From: Granulicella sp.
GTDB taxonomy: Bacteria > Acidobacteriota > Terriglobia > Terriglobales > Acidobacteriaceae
Assembly: GCA_027452215.1 (NCBI GenBank)
Contig: DAIDGQ010000022.1
Location: forward strand, 1-64,000
Reading direction: 5' to 3'
Length of the DNA stretch: 64,000 nucleotides
The notes under the pieces are model-generated. The model searched no databases and was not told the DNA's origin. It was given only the letters and a program-made list of their open reading frames with translations. The translations under genes were made by a program, and so were the position numbers. This document shows positions 35,661 through 44,042 of this stretch, piece by piece. The number at the start of each line of letters is the position of its first letter. The stretch's first letter is position 1.

Positions 35661-37145
35661 CTAATGCCTCGCCAGCTTTACCAACTGCCATAACGCGGTC
35701 CAACGAACCGCAAGGCTCTTACCGTGAATCGACCTAATCAGCGCCGAGAAGATTGGAGTGTCTTCCTCGCTGGTGGCATTAAGATGACGCGTCGCCCCGC
35801 TGCGCCGCACTAGCAACGTCTTCACCGCAGTCATCTCTAGTAGGCCCTCAGCACCGCGCGTAACACCGTAGCCGCTGGCACCGCGGCCACCAAAAGGCAC
35901 GCGCGGATCGGCCGTCGGCGCGATCACATCATTCATCAGAACGGTGCCAGCCTTCAACATCTTCGCGAGTAATCGCGCCTTTTTTTCATCTTTCTTGCTG
36001 CAGAAAATCGACACTGTAAGCGCATAGGGACAGCGAGCATACAAATCTGGAACATGCAGCATCGACTCGACGGCAAGCATCGAAAGCACTGGCGCGAAGA
36101 TATCGCTCATCGTGATTGACATAGCCGCCGTCGCATGATCAACGAGCAGAGGCTTCTGCGCCTGAGGATCTAACACTCCGATGATCTCTGCGCCTTGGAG
36201 GATCGCCTCGTCCAACATTTTTCTCAGTCGCTCCGCAGTCGTCCCCTCGAGCCTAACCGCTGGGATTTTTGAGAGTTCAGCGTCGAGCAGCGGCCGCAGC
36301 TCTGCCAGAGTGCTGGGCGTAGCGAACAGCCGTCGAGGTGACATGCACACCGCACCACCATTCAAACGCAAGCCGAAAGCTATGGCCTTCGCCGCCTGCG
36401 ATAGGTTGGCAGAAGGTGTGACCACAATGGCATCGGCTCCGGAAAGCTCCAATATGGCGGGCGTAACGGTATGAGCCAAATCGGCAAGAACACTCTGGCC
36501 GCTTTTAGATGAACCGGTAAAGACAACCTTGTCCGGTACCGCCGCTAACGCACACCGTGCTGCCTCCGCACTCTCATCCGTGATTGTAAGGACACCTATT
36601 GGCAGACCAGCATGCAGCAGAATATCTGCAACGAGCTTTGCGACTGCGCCTCCTCCGGCACCTGGTTTCCACGTCACGGTATTCCCTGCGACTAGTGCTT
36701 GGATTGTCTGCACACCAGGGAGGAATAGGGGATAATTGGACGGCCCAATTACCAAAACCTGGCCAAGCGGTTCCCGATGAATCTCTGCAACCACGCCGCT
36801 GAGCCAGAGCGGTCGTCCCTTGTGACCTAATCTGCGTGGCGCCAAGAGTCGGGGCGCATTCCGCTCCAGAAACTTGCATGCATCCAGCAGCGGCAGAAGT
36901 TCCGTCACGAGCGTATCCGCTTTGGTGCGGGCCAGGTCTGAAGAGATTGCAGCGGCAAAGTCCTCGGTCCGCAAAGCCATCTGCTGTCGGGCAGATCGCA
37001 CCACCCGGACGCGCTCTTCGATGGACGCAGATACCCAATTCACATGAGCGGCGACCGAATCTGGCTTGCTGCAATCGCCCGATATTCCTGAACAGGTTCC
37101 AGTCTTCGCCGACACGGTCTCAAGTGGCGCCGAGATCGATCTCAC
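35661..37145 (-). CDS. Aldehyde dehydrogenase of the carotenoid cluster
   Basis: An NAD(P)-dependent aldehyde dehydrogenase (494 aa). Catalytic C267 lies in 'LRLNGGAVCMSPRRL', the general-base Glu at about 233 in 'PAILELSGADAIVV', and the Lys of 'VTWKPGAGG' at about 160. Set between two CrtN/CrtP-like enzymes, it fits the oxidation of a carotenoid aldehyde to the acid (as AldH does for diaponeurosporenal). A GTG at 37145 overlaps the upstream stop as GTGA and has an AGG box; an ATG at 37199 would overlap the upstream gene by 58 bases. Confidence 0.83.
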   Translation of the reverse strand: MRSISAPLETVSAKTGTCSGISGDCSKPDSVAAHVNWVSASIEERVRVVRSARQQMALRTEDFAAAISSDLARTKADTLVTELLPLLDACKFLERNAPRLLAPRRLGHKGRPLWLSGVVAEIHREPLGQVLVIGPSNYPLFLPGVQTIQALVAGNTVTWKPGAGGGAVAKLVADILLHAGLPIGVLTITDESAEAARCALAAVPDKVVFTGSSKSGQSVLADLAHTVTPAILELSGADAIVVTPSANLSQAAKAIAFGLRLNGGAVCMSPRRLFATPSTLAELRPLLDAELSKIPAVRLEGTTAERLRKMLDEAILQGAEIIGVLDPQAQKPLLVDHATAAMSITMSDIFAPVLSMLAVESMLHVPDLYARCPYALTVSIFCSKKDEKKARLLAKMLKAGTVLMNDVIAPTADPRVPFGGRGASGYGVTRGAEGLLEMTAVKTLLVRRSGATRHLNATSEEDTPIFSALIRSIHGKSLAVRWTALWQLVKLARH

Positions 37146-38734
37146 GATGCAACCTGCATTATGTTGTTGTCCATCATCAACTCGGATGACGTAGACCACT
37201 GCGGCTCAACGCCTAGATCTTGCATGAGTAGTCTCGAACTGATGCGCGCCGATTGGAAGATGACCGGCAAGCCTGATCCAGGATGTGTTCCACCTCCTGT
37301 CAGGTACATGCTATCCACGTCTTCAAATCGGTTGTGCGGCCGCAAGTGCAGCATCTGATCAAGCGAGTGCTTCATCGAGAATGTCGCTCCCTTGAACAAG
37401 CCAAACTCGTCGCTCCAGCCGCGAGGCGTGATGATCTTCTCGGTGCGAATCCGACGTTCCACATCCTTGATGCCGATTCGCTCCATCTGTTGGATTGCCA
37501 TCTGGCGGAATCGGGCTGTCTCTCGCGACCAGTTCACATGCTCGCTCTCGTGCGTCACCGGTAGTAAAACATACAACGTTGAATGCCCTTCGGGCGCGAG
37601 CGTCGAATCAGTCACGGAGGCGTTCTGTACATAAAACGATGGATTCTCTGACAGACGATGCGTATCCTCGATATCGCGAAGGTTTTGTCGGTAGTTCTCC
37701 GCGAGATAGATCGTATGGTGAGCCACATCGTCATAGCTCCCATCGATCCCGAGATACATCATGAAGGTGGAACACGAGTAAGTCTTGCTCGCTATGTTTT
37801 TGTCGCTCCACTTGCGGCGATATTTGGAGGGAACCAGCTTGCGCATCGCGTCGGCGAAGTCGGCGTTGACCACCACGGCATCTGCTTGCAGGCGGCGCTT
37901 CGATGTGCGGACACCAACCGCCTTGCCGCGGCCAGCGTTGCCGGTTCCGTTGTCGATCAAAACTTCTTCGACCGGCTCCTCGGTGAGGATCTCAACGCCC
38001 ATCTCCTTTGCGATGCGCGCCATTGCCGCCGTCACAGCTCCGCATCCGCCAATGGGGTGAAATACACCGTGCTCATACTCCAGGAAAGAGAGGATCGAGA
38101 ACAGGGAAGGGCAGCGGAACGGGCTCATGCCGAGGTACTTTGACTGGAAGCTAAAGCCCAGCCGGATACGCTCATCTTTGAAGTGTGTGCGCAAGTCGCC
38201 GTCCAAGGAAAGCCATGGCTTCATCAGAGGGAGCAGCTTTAGCATCTCTGGCTTCAGCAGGTCGCTCCATTTTTCGAACGGAGTTTCGAGGACAGGCAGA
38301 AAACTCGCCAGTTTCTTACGATTGTGCTCAAGGAAGTTCTTGAACTCGACTGCATCGTGTGGGGAAATTGCGCCGATTTGCTTCTCCATCCGTTCGATGT
38401 CCGAGGTAGCGTCGATCTGTCCCCCATCTCCGAATATGAGGCGGTACTGCGGATCGAGCCGTTTCATCGGAACTTCGCGGCTCAGGTCATACCCGGCATC
38501 CGCAAAAATCTCCTTCAGCACGCGAGGATAAAGGAAAAAGGTCGGCCCGATGTCGAATTTGTAGCCATCCTGATCAAGGGTTGAGGTGCGTCCGCCAACC
38601 CGCGCTTGCTTTTCAATGATTGTTACGTGGACACCCGAACGTGCCAGCAACATCGCGGATGCCAAGCCACCAGGCCCGGCTCCGACAATGATCACTCGTT
38701 TCGGCTGTTTCTCTCTGCTGGAAGTGCGGAGCAT
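37142..38734 (-). CDS. Second phytoene desaturase/oxidase-family enzyme (CrtP/CrtN-like)
   Basis: A 530-residue CrtI-family flavoprotein. The N-terminal dinucleotide motif is 'VIIVGAGPGGLASAMLLARS', followed by 'VGGRTSTLDQDGYKFDIGPT'. The end has 'YLTGGGTHPGSGLPVIFQSA'. It differs clearly from the downstream paralogue, which suggests a separate step, such as terminal methyl oxidation (CrtP-like) versus desaturation. The direction cannot be settled by eye. The start chosen (38734) is the ATG just before the FAD motif; an ATG at 38809 would add 25 residues. It is the first gene of the cluster. Confidence 0.83.
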   Translation of the reverse strand: MLRTSSREKQPKRVIIVGAGPGGLASAMLLARSGVHVTIIEKQARVGGRTSTLDQDGYKFDIGPTFFLYPRVLKEIFADAGYDLSREVPMKRLDPQYRLIFGDGGQIDATSDIERMEKQIGAISPHDAVEFKNFLEHNRKKLASFLPVLETPFEKWSDLLKPEMLKLLPLMKPWLSLDGDLRTHFKDERIRLGFSFQSKYLGMSPFRCPSLFSILSFLEYEHGVFHPIGGCGAVTAAMARIAKEMGVEILTEEPVEEVLIDNGTGNAGRGKAVGVRTSKRRLQADAVVVNADFADAMRKLVPSKYRRKWSDKNIASKTYSCSTFMMYLGIDGSYDDVAHHTIYLAENYRQNLRDIEDTHRLSENPSFYVQNASVTDSTLAPEGHSTLYVLLPVTHESEHVNWSRETARFRQMAIQQMERIGIKDVERRIRTEKIITPRGWSDEFGLFKGATFSMKHSLDQMLHLRPHNRFEDVDSMYLTGGGTHPGSGLPVIFQSARISSRLLMQDLGVEPQWSTSSELMMDNNIMQVAS

Positions 38735-38888
38735 GTTCACCCAGTCCCATCCTTCAGCGCTGGAAAATGCGCGTAAGGATAAGTCTAGCCCTACGGCATC
38801 CTCGAGCACAGCCGAAAAGCCCCACCCCTGTCATCCCATGAACGATTGCCCTTTTTCTCTTCGCATCACCGAAACTGACCCAACATGG

Positions 38889-39359
38889 CTACCCAAGCAA
38901 CCCTCGTACAAGGCTTCGCACGCGTTCCGCCACCATCCCATAAAGCAGGTGTGATGCGGCCTCACTGGTCTGTTCGCGGGGAGATTGATCTTCAACGGAG
39001 GCAGCCAGTCCCATCGCTGGAAGCGCCGTCTCATGAGTCAGCGTCATCAATGCGAGACCAAACGTCGCTCCCTCCTTGTCGGTTGCCGCGGGATAGTACT
39101 CCGCGAGCGCGCCATAGGCGGCACCGACTGCGGCTCCGAATCCCCAATGAATGGCCCCGCCGGCTGCGGAACTTGCGACCTCGTTCAGCGGATGTCCGGC
39201 GATCTGTTCTGCAAGGATCTGGGGCGGCTCGCGCTCTCCGTCCACATGCGGAGGATAAAGTCTTTCCGCAATGGACTTCGCTGCGGTGGCTACCAGCCCC
39301 GCGATCAATCCCGCCAGCAATCCTTTTGCCAGTGACCGTTGTGTCTTAATCTCACTCAC
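38889..39359 (-). CDS. DUF1440/YagU-like membrane protein (156 aa)
   Basis: A small integral membrane protein resembling YagU (DUF1440): 'GLLAGLIAGLVATAAKSIAERLYPP' near the start, then 'HWGFGAAVGAAYGALAEYYP' and 'LTHETALPAMGLAAS'. YagU has been linked to acid resistance in E. coli, but its mechanism is unknown. The reading opens with GTG at 39359 behind GGGGAG; a TTG six codons earlier is also in frame. It is upstream of, and codirectional with, the carotenoid genes (154 bases away). Confidence 0.75.
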   Translation of the reverse strand: MSEIKTQRSLAKGLLAGLIAGLVATAAKSIAERLYPPHVDGEREPPQILAEQIAGHPLNEVASSAAGGAIHWGFGAAVGAAYGALAEYYPAATDKEGATFGLALMTLTHETALPAMGLAASVEDQSPREQTSEAASHLLYGMVAERVRSLVRGLLG

Positions 39360-39394
39360 GCTTTTGTAGCTCCCCAATTCACAGTTCTTCTAGT

Positions 39395-39931
39395 CTAAAC
39401 GCTTGCAGCGCATTCAGCAGCCATCGTCGCCAGGGCTCTCATTCGGAGTGCCGAGTCAATCGCGCGATCGGTCTCTGGCAAGTCGGCACTGTCGGTCCAA
39501 TTCTTTCCGCTCTCAATCACGTACTCATCCTCTAGCAGACTTTTGTCGCCTTCATCGTCATCCTCTTCTAACCCCGACTCTTCGGATTTGCTGCCATTCA
39601 CGACTGGACCGCGCAAACTAGTTGAACCGGCAGTCTGTAACATGGCGACTCCAAGCTCTTCGTCCTCATCAACGTCTTCCTCGTCCGGATCGAAGTCATC
39701 CTCATCATCGAGGTCATCGTCGTCATCCTCTTCTTCCTCAAATTCCTCCTCGCTATCCTCAGTGTCGTCGGTGTCGCGCTGCACGACGTCAGATCTCGTG
39801 GATGCGATCCGGGCTGGGGTCAGAACGTTGAGAGTCAGATTGCTCTCATATGTCGCGCAAGGACCTTCGCCAATCAAGTTGTATAACTCTACGGCGATGT
39901 CTGGTGAAAGGGGGGTATTGATCGCGGCCAT
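39395..39931 (-). CDS. Highly acidic protein of unknown function (178 aa)
   Basis: The first 50 residues (MAAINTPLSPDIAVELYNLI...) look folded. The middle is an uninterrupted Asp/Glu tract of about 50 residues (for example 'EEEFEEEEDDDDDLDDEDD'), then a mixed C-terminus. No family is recognised. A strong AAGGAG box precedes the ATG at 39931, which argues that it is a real gene despite the low complexity. It ends 35 bases before the DUF1440 gene. Cation binding or a nucleic-acid mimic role would be guesses. Confidence 0.65.
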   Translation of the reverse strand: MAAINTPLSPDIAVELYNLIGEGPCATYESNLTLNVLTPARIASTRSDVVQRDTDDTEDSEEEFEEEEDDDDDLDDEDDFDPDEEDVDEDEELGVAMLQTAGSTSLRGPVVNGSKSEESGLEEDDDEGDKSLLEDEYVIESGKNWTDSADLPETDRAIDSALRMRALATMAAECAASV

Positions 39932-40104
39932 GGCTTTTCTCCTTGTGGCGGGCCCCAAATCCGTCGGTGCCTTTCGCCTGCGCCGTTAGATGCGGAAAGC
40001 TTTGATCTGGAGCCTCCTTCGTTGGAAATTCATCTCTCGCCACCACCCCGATTCGCTCAAGTAAACTAAAGCCCACCATGAGCTTGCTGCAAGGAGTACC
40101 CCGC

Positions 40105-42000
40105 ATGTCGCAGTTTCGCCTTCTCCCGATGGTCGCACTCTGTGCTGCCGCACTTTCCGCCACCGCACAGACTGCGCCCATCACGCTTTCCGTCGATCTA
40201 ACTGACGCTCCGCGCAAAATCCTCCACGCCACTGAGACGATCCCTGTTCAGTCAACCCCGCAGCCCGTCAACATGACCCTCGTCTACCCCGAGTGGATCC
40301 CAGGAGAGCACGGCCCCACCGGCCCTCTCATCAACCAGGCTGGCTTCGTCGTCACCACCGCTAGCGGAGTTCCTGTGAAGTGGGAGCGCGATCTCCTCGA
40401 CATGTACAGCTACCACATCACGGTTCCCGCGGGAACCACGCAACTGAATGTCAAGATGGACTTCCTCGCCACCTCTGGCGCGCAATTCACCGCGGGCGGT
40501 TCGACCAGCGCGAATCTCGCGCTCCTCAGTTGGAACACGGTCCTCGTCTACCCGTTGAACGGGGACATTGAGCACACCAAAGCAGCCGATGTTATGGTGA
40601 CGCCTTCGATCAAAATACCTGATGGCTGGAAGTTCGGCACCGCGCTGGACTCATCCGCCACTCCTACTTCATTCAAGACCGTCTCGCTCGAGCAGCTAAT
40701 CGACTCGCCCGTCCTTGCGGGCCGCTGGTTCCGCGAGATCGACCTCGCGCCCGACGTCACGCCCAAGCACTACCTTGACCTTGCCGGCGATGGCCCCGAA
40801 GACATCGCGCTCTCGCAGGAGCACATCGACCAGTTCTCCAAGCTCGTTCGCGAAACCGGCGCGCTTTATAAGTCACGCCACTATAACTCCTACCACTTCC
40901 TCGTCACGCTCAGCGATCAGGTAGCCCACTTCGGCCTTGAGCATCACCAGTCCTCTGACGACCGCGTTCCCGAAAAGACCTTCACCGATGAGGGCTCTTT
41001 CACCGAAGAAGGCGACCTGCTCCCGCACGAATTCACGCATTCGTGGAACGGCAAATACCGCCGTCCCGCTGGTCTCGCCACAGCCAACTATCAGCAGCCG
41101 ATGAAGGGCGACCTGCTCTGGGTCTACGAGGGCCTCACCAACTACCTCGGCGATGTCCTCGCCGCCCGGGCCGGCATCTGGAGCGCCTCCGTTTTCCGTG
41201 ACCGCCTCGCCACCATTGAAGCCGACTTCAACGACGCTCGCCCCGGCCGTACCTGGCGCGATCTGCAGGACACTGCCTCCGCCGCGCAGATCCTTTATGC
41301 CGCCGGAGGTCCCTATGACAACTGGCGGCGTGACGTCGACTACTACAGCGAAGGCGATCTCCTCTGGCTCGAAGTGGACTCCACGATCCGCCAGAAATCA
41401 AACGGGAAAAAGAACCTCAACGACTTCATTGCTGCCTTCCACGGGCTCGGCGGCAACACTCAGCCAAAGATCGTGCCTTACACCTTCGAGGACGTGGTCG
41501 CTGGACTCAACGCTGTCGTACCCAATGATTGGGCTACGTTCCTGAGAACTCGTCTGGACTCTAACGAACTCCATGCGCCGGAAATCGCCGGCCTCAACGC
41601 CCTGTCCGGCTATAAGCTCACCTTCACAGACAAGCCCAATTACTGGTCGACCCTCGAGGAGTCCGACGGCCTCAACGCCCGCTATTCTCTTGGCCTCACC
41701 GTCGGTGCTACCGGCACCATCGGCGACGTGATCATGGGTGGCTTCGCTTACAAAGCTGGTCTGGCCCCGGGCTTCGAGATCATCGCTGTCAACGGCCGCG
41801 CCTTCACGCCGGCGCTACTCCGCGCCGCGATCCAGGGGGCAAAAGGGAGCGGCCCCTCCATTGACCTCATCGTTGAGAACACTGGCTACTACAAGCTCAT
41901 CACCCTCAACTACCATGATGGAGAGCGCTATCCGCAACTCGAGCGGGTCGATGCCGTACCCGACCGCCTCGACACCATCCTCGAACCACTGGCAAAGTAG
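40105..42000 (+). CDS. Exported M61 family metallopeptidase with PDZ domain
   Basis: An M61 (glycyl aminopeptidase-like) zinc protease of 631 residues with a signal peptide ('MSQFRLLPMVALCAAALSATAQ'). An N-terminal beta domain precedes the catalytic H308-EFT-H312 in 'LPHEFTHSWNGKYRRP'. The third-ligand region is 'LLWVYEGLTNYLGD'. A PDZ-like domain ends it ('GDVIMGGFAYKAGLAPGFEIIAVNGRAF' in part). It probably acts in the periplasm on peptides. I place the start at 40105 because AAGGAG lies eight bases upstream; the ATG at 40078 has no such site. A long perfect palindrome follows the stop. Confidence 0.92.
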   Translation: MSQFRLLPMVALCAAALSATAQTAPITLSVDLTDAPRKILHATETIPVQSTPQPVNMTLVYPEWIPGEHGPTGPLINQAGFVVTTASGVPVKWERDLLDMYSYHITVPAGTTQLNVKMDFLATSGAQFTAGGSTSANLALLSWNTVLVYPLNGDIEHTKAADVMVTPSIKIPDGWKFGTALDSSATPTSFKTVSLEQLIDSPVLAGRWFREIDLAPDVTPKHYLDLAGDGPEDIALSQEHIDQFSKLVRETGALYKSRHYNSYHFLVTLSDQVAHFGLEHHQSSDDRVPEKTFTDEGSFTEEGDLLPHEFTHSWNGKYRRPAGLATANYQQPMKGDLLWVYEGLTNYLGDVLAARAGIWSASVFRDRLATIEADFNDARPGRTWRDLQDTASAAQILYAAGGPYDNWRRDVDYYSEGDLLWLEVDSTIRQKSNGKKNLNDFIAAFHGLGGNTQPKIVPYTFEDVVAGLNAVVPNDWATFLRTRLDSNELHAPEIAGLNALSGYKLTFTDKPNYWSTLEESDGLNARYSLGLTVGATGTIGDVIMGGFAYKAGLAPGFEIIAVNGRAFTPALLRAAIQGAKGSGPSIDLIVENTGYYKLITLNYHDGERYPQLERVDAVPDRLDTILEPLAK

Positions 42001-42020
42001 GCTAGATCCTCTTGCATTCG

Positions 42021-42059
42021 CCTCATCGTTGCGACCTGAATGCGGTCGCAACGATGAGG
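42021..42059. terminator. Perfect 16-bp stem-loop after the M61 gene
   Basis: CCTCATCGTTGCGACC (42021-42036) is the exact reverse complement of GGTCGCAACGATGAGG (42044-42059), with a 7-base loop. It lies 20 bases past the M61 stop and at the end of the minus-strand DUF58 remnant, between convergent units. There is no T-run on the M61 side. A bidirectional terminator or an inserted palindromic repeat are both possible. Confidence 0.7.
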
Positions 42060-42379
42060 TAATCGGTTTGAGGCCATGTTTCCGCCCTTACCCCCACCTC
42101 CGCCGCAGTCGTCTCCATGATCAGCACCCTTTGCCGCTCCAACTGCGCAATGGTCTCCCGGCGCCGCTCCCGCATCTCCTGCGCCCCCGTCGCATGAAAC
42201 ATCTCCTCCTTCGTCTTCGGCTCCCGAGCCGCCAGCTTCTCCAGCTCCGGATGCTTCAGGAGTACCAACACGACGAGATGACTTCGCACGAGCTCACTCG
42301 CCGCAACCACCGACTCCGGCTTACCCACGCTATCCACCAACTCCGTAATCCAGGCAATCAGCCCCTGCCCCCGCTGTGC
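42023..42379 (-). pseudogene. C-terminal remnant of a DUF58 protein
   Basis: About 100 residues match the end of DUF58 proteins (partners of MoxR ATPases). They run from 'GLIAWITELVDS' through 'RSHLVVLVLLKHPELEKLAA' and 'MRERRRETIAQLERQRVLIM' to 'EVGVRA'. The usual start, the VWA-like core and the last helix are missing. It lies directly against a DUF4350 fragment in another frame, so I infer that a deletion removed everything between. The identification is from family memory; the exact junction (about 42370-42410) is uncertain. Confidence 0.65.
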
Positions 42380-42932
42380 CGTCTCCACCCCTGCTCCACG
42401 CGATACGCCGGCCCCTTGCTTGCCTACTGCCACCCTCCACCATCTCCACGCTGCCCATGCGAGCCAGCGGCCCGGGACACTCCCGCGTCGTCTCGCACAG
42501 GCGACTCTTCAATATTTCCGGGGCCTTCACCGCTCAGCCCGGCAACAGCAGTGCACCTGAAGGACCTGCGGCCAGTACAAGCCCACCCCGCTCCAGGAAT
42601 TGCTTGATCTCCTCTACCAGCTCCTTCCTGTCCGTCGCGTCATATATTGGAGCTGCCAAGATCAATGTAGTGTGGGCAGCCTGCGCACCACTCAACCCAT
42701 CATTCAGCTCAGAGGTAGGTCGGTTCCACTCAGAGGTCTTTCGACCCAAGGCGATGAGCATCAGGTAAGCCGCCTTCGCCCCCATTTGTCCGCCATTCGT
42801 AGTCCTGGGTCGCGGATCGTTTTCGGCAATCTTCGGCGCAAAGATACTCACCCCCACGATCAGCAACAACAGCGCGCCGCATAGCATCAGCATCAGCTTG
42901 CGATCGCTTGCAATCGTGGTCATACTCGTCAC
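42380..42932 (-). pseudogene. Truncated DUF4350 gene with in-frame stop
   Basis: The first 132 codons read as a DUF4350 protein: a membrane helix ('KLMLMLCGALLLLIVGVSIF'), 'AAYLMLIALGRKTSEWNRP', and 'FLERGGLVLAAGPSGALLLPG'. A TGA then follows at 42534-42536. The same frame resumes with 'AVKAPEILKSRLCETT' and 'GPLARMGSVEMVEGG', which still looks like DUF4350, before running into the DUF58 remnant. The GTG start overlaps the upstream TGA (GTGA), preserving the old operon joint. A nonsense mutation plus a 3' deletion is the simplest reading. Confidence 0.7.
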
Positions 42933-43398
42933 GCATCTCTCACCGAAAAGAGCAACTCGCTGCGGTTCTCGTCGGGCACGGTTGCATTCGCCGCAAGCTG
43001 CTCATATATCGAGTGTGCTTCCGCATACTCCTCGGCGTTGACCTCACGCGACCCATACCAGACGCGCTCAAAGATCTGTGTCAACCGTCGCAGTCCTTGC
43101 TCCTACGCCGACCCCGGCTTCAGCAGTCCAACAGACTCGCGCGGCGTGCATGCCGGATTGCGTCGCGATGCAGGCGCGTTCTAAGCGACACAATCAGCGC
43201 CAATAGAGGCAATGCACCGCCACTCGCCAGCAGCCGCATGCCGCTCCGCCCGTTCTGCCCAACCGTCCGCCTTGCGAACCCACGACGCTCCAAGCGGCCC
43301 TGAATCTCCCAATGAAACTCGCAATCTCTGACGCATTGCTTTCTGCAGCAGAAAGACAGGAGCCCCACAGGTACTCCCACAAAGAAGAGCCATTCCAT
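42929..43398 (-). pseudogene. Decayed DUF4129 gene
   Basis: The last 57 codons (42929-43102) read 'EQGLRRLTQIFERVWYG' and 'EVNAEEYAEAHSIYEQLAA', the C-terminal domain of DUF4129 proteins. Just upstream in the same frame is a TAG (43103-43105), then 'RRNPACTPRESVGLLKPGSA'. The membrane helix 'GGALPLLALIVSLRTRL' before that is in a different frame. So at least one stop and one frameshift separate the parts. An ATG at 43398 overlaps a TGA (TGATG), a relic of coupling to an upstream membrane gene. Confidence 0.65.
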
Positions 43399-44042
43399 CA
43401 GACTGCCCCGCTAGGTGCAGCTATCACTACTGCCGCAACGCCGATAAAGAATCGACCCAGCCAGCCTATCGCACAGGCTTTCAGTCGCAAGGCGATGTAA
43501 AGAAGTCTGATTCCCCGATTTGCAGTCAGCCGGTAACGGGTCTTTCCGCCGAGTTACGCGCTTCGGGCCCTTTGCGCCGAGCATCTGCTCAGGGAGGATC
43601 TTAGCTGACCTGAAGCTTGAGACGATCTGCCGCTTCCGCCATTCGCTTCCTCGTTTTTGCATTGTTTATGAGGCATTTCTTGTGCGTCCGCGGTTCGTCC
43701 CCCTCGCCTCCGCCCTAATCTAATCGCGTCTCCCGGTACCACTTCCACATTCGCCGGAAAGCGCCTAAACCGGCACTATAGTACCTCCAGAACCCCTTCG
43801 GGTAACCTTCATGTTTATTCGATAGTTACCAGTCTGGTGATGCTATTATTGGCGCGTCACTTCAAGTTTTTTAACAATAAGCCTCACCTTCAGAGCATGA
43901 TGCTTAGAGCCGCTTAACCTGCTTTAGATGGAAGACTATGCGCTGTTTGGCATCAGCTAAAGACCTGTGTCCAAATGGCATTACGAATCTATCGATCTAA
44001 GGAACACGTTTGTTCTACGCATTGTCGGCCCTTGTTGGAGGA
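43399..44042. other. Region of decayed sequence and promoter space before the Ig-repeat gene
   Basis: On the minus strand, about 43399-43552 encodes a fragment ending 'YIALRLKACAIGWLGRFFIG' and then 'VAAVVIAAPSGAV' before the TGA at 43398. It looks like the C-terminal helix of a membrane protein, perhaps another gene of the decayed locus, but is too short to name. From about 43740 to 44042 the sequence is A+T-richer and holds no gene. It must contain the promoter of the large plus-strand gene, but I cannot fix the boxes. Confidence 0.5.

Noticed and set aside
42534-42536. In-frame TGA in DUF4350 as a recoded (selenocysteine or read-through) codon
   Set aside because: The neighbouring DUF4129 is also broken by a TAG and a frameshift, and DUF4350 lacks its 3' end, so decay explains the stop better; no SECIS-like structure is apparent.
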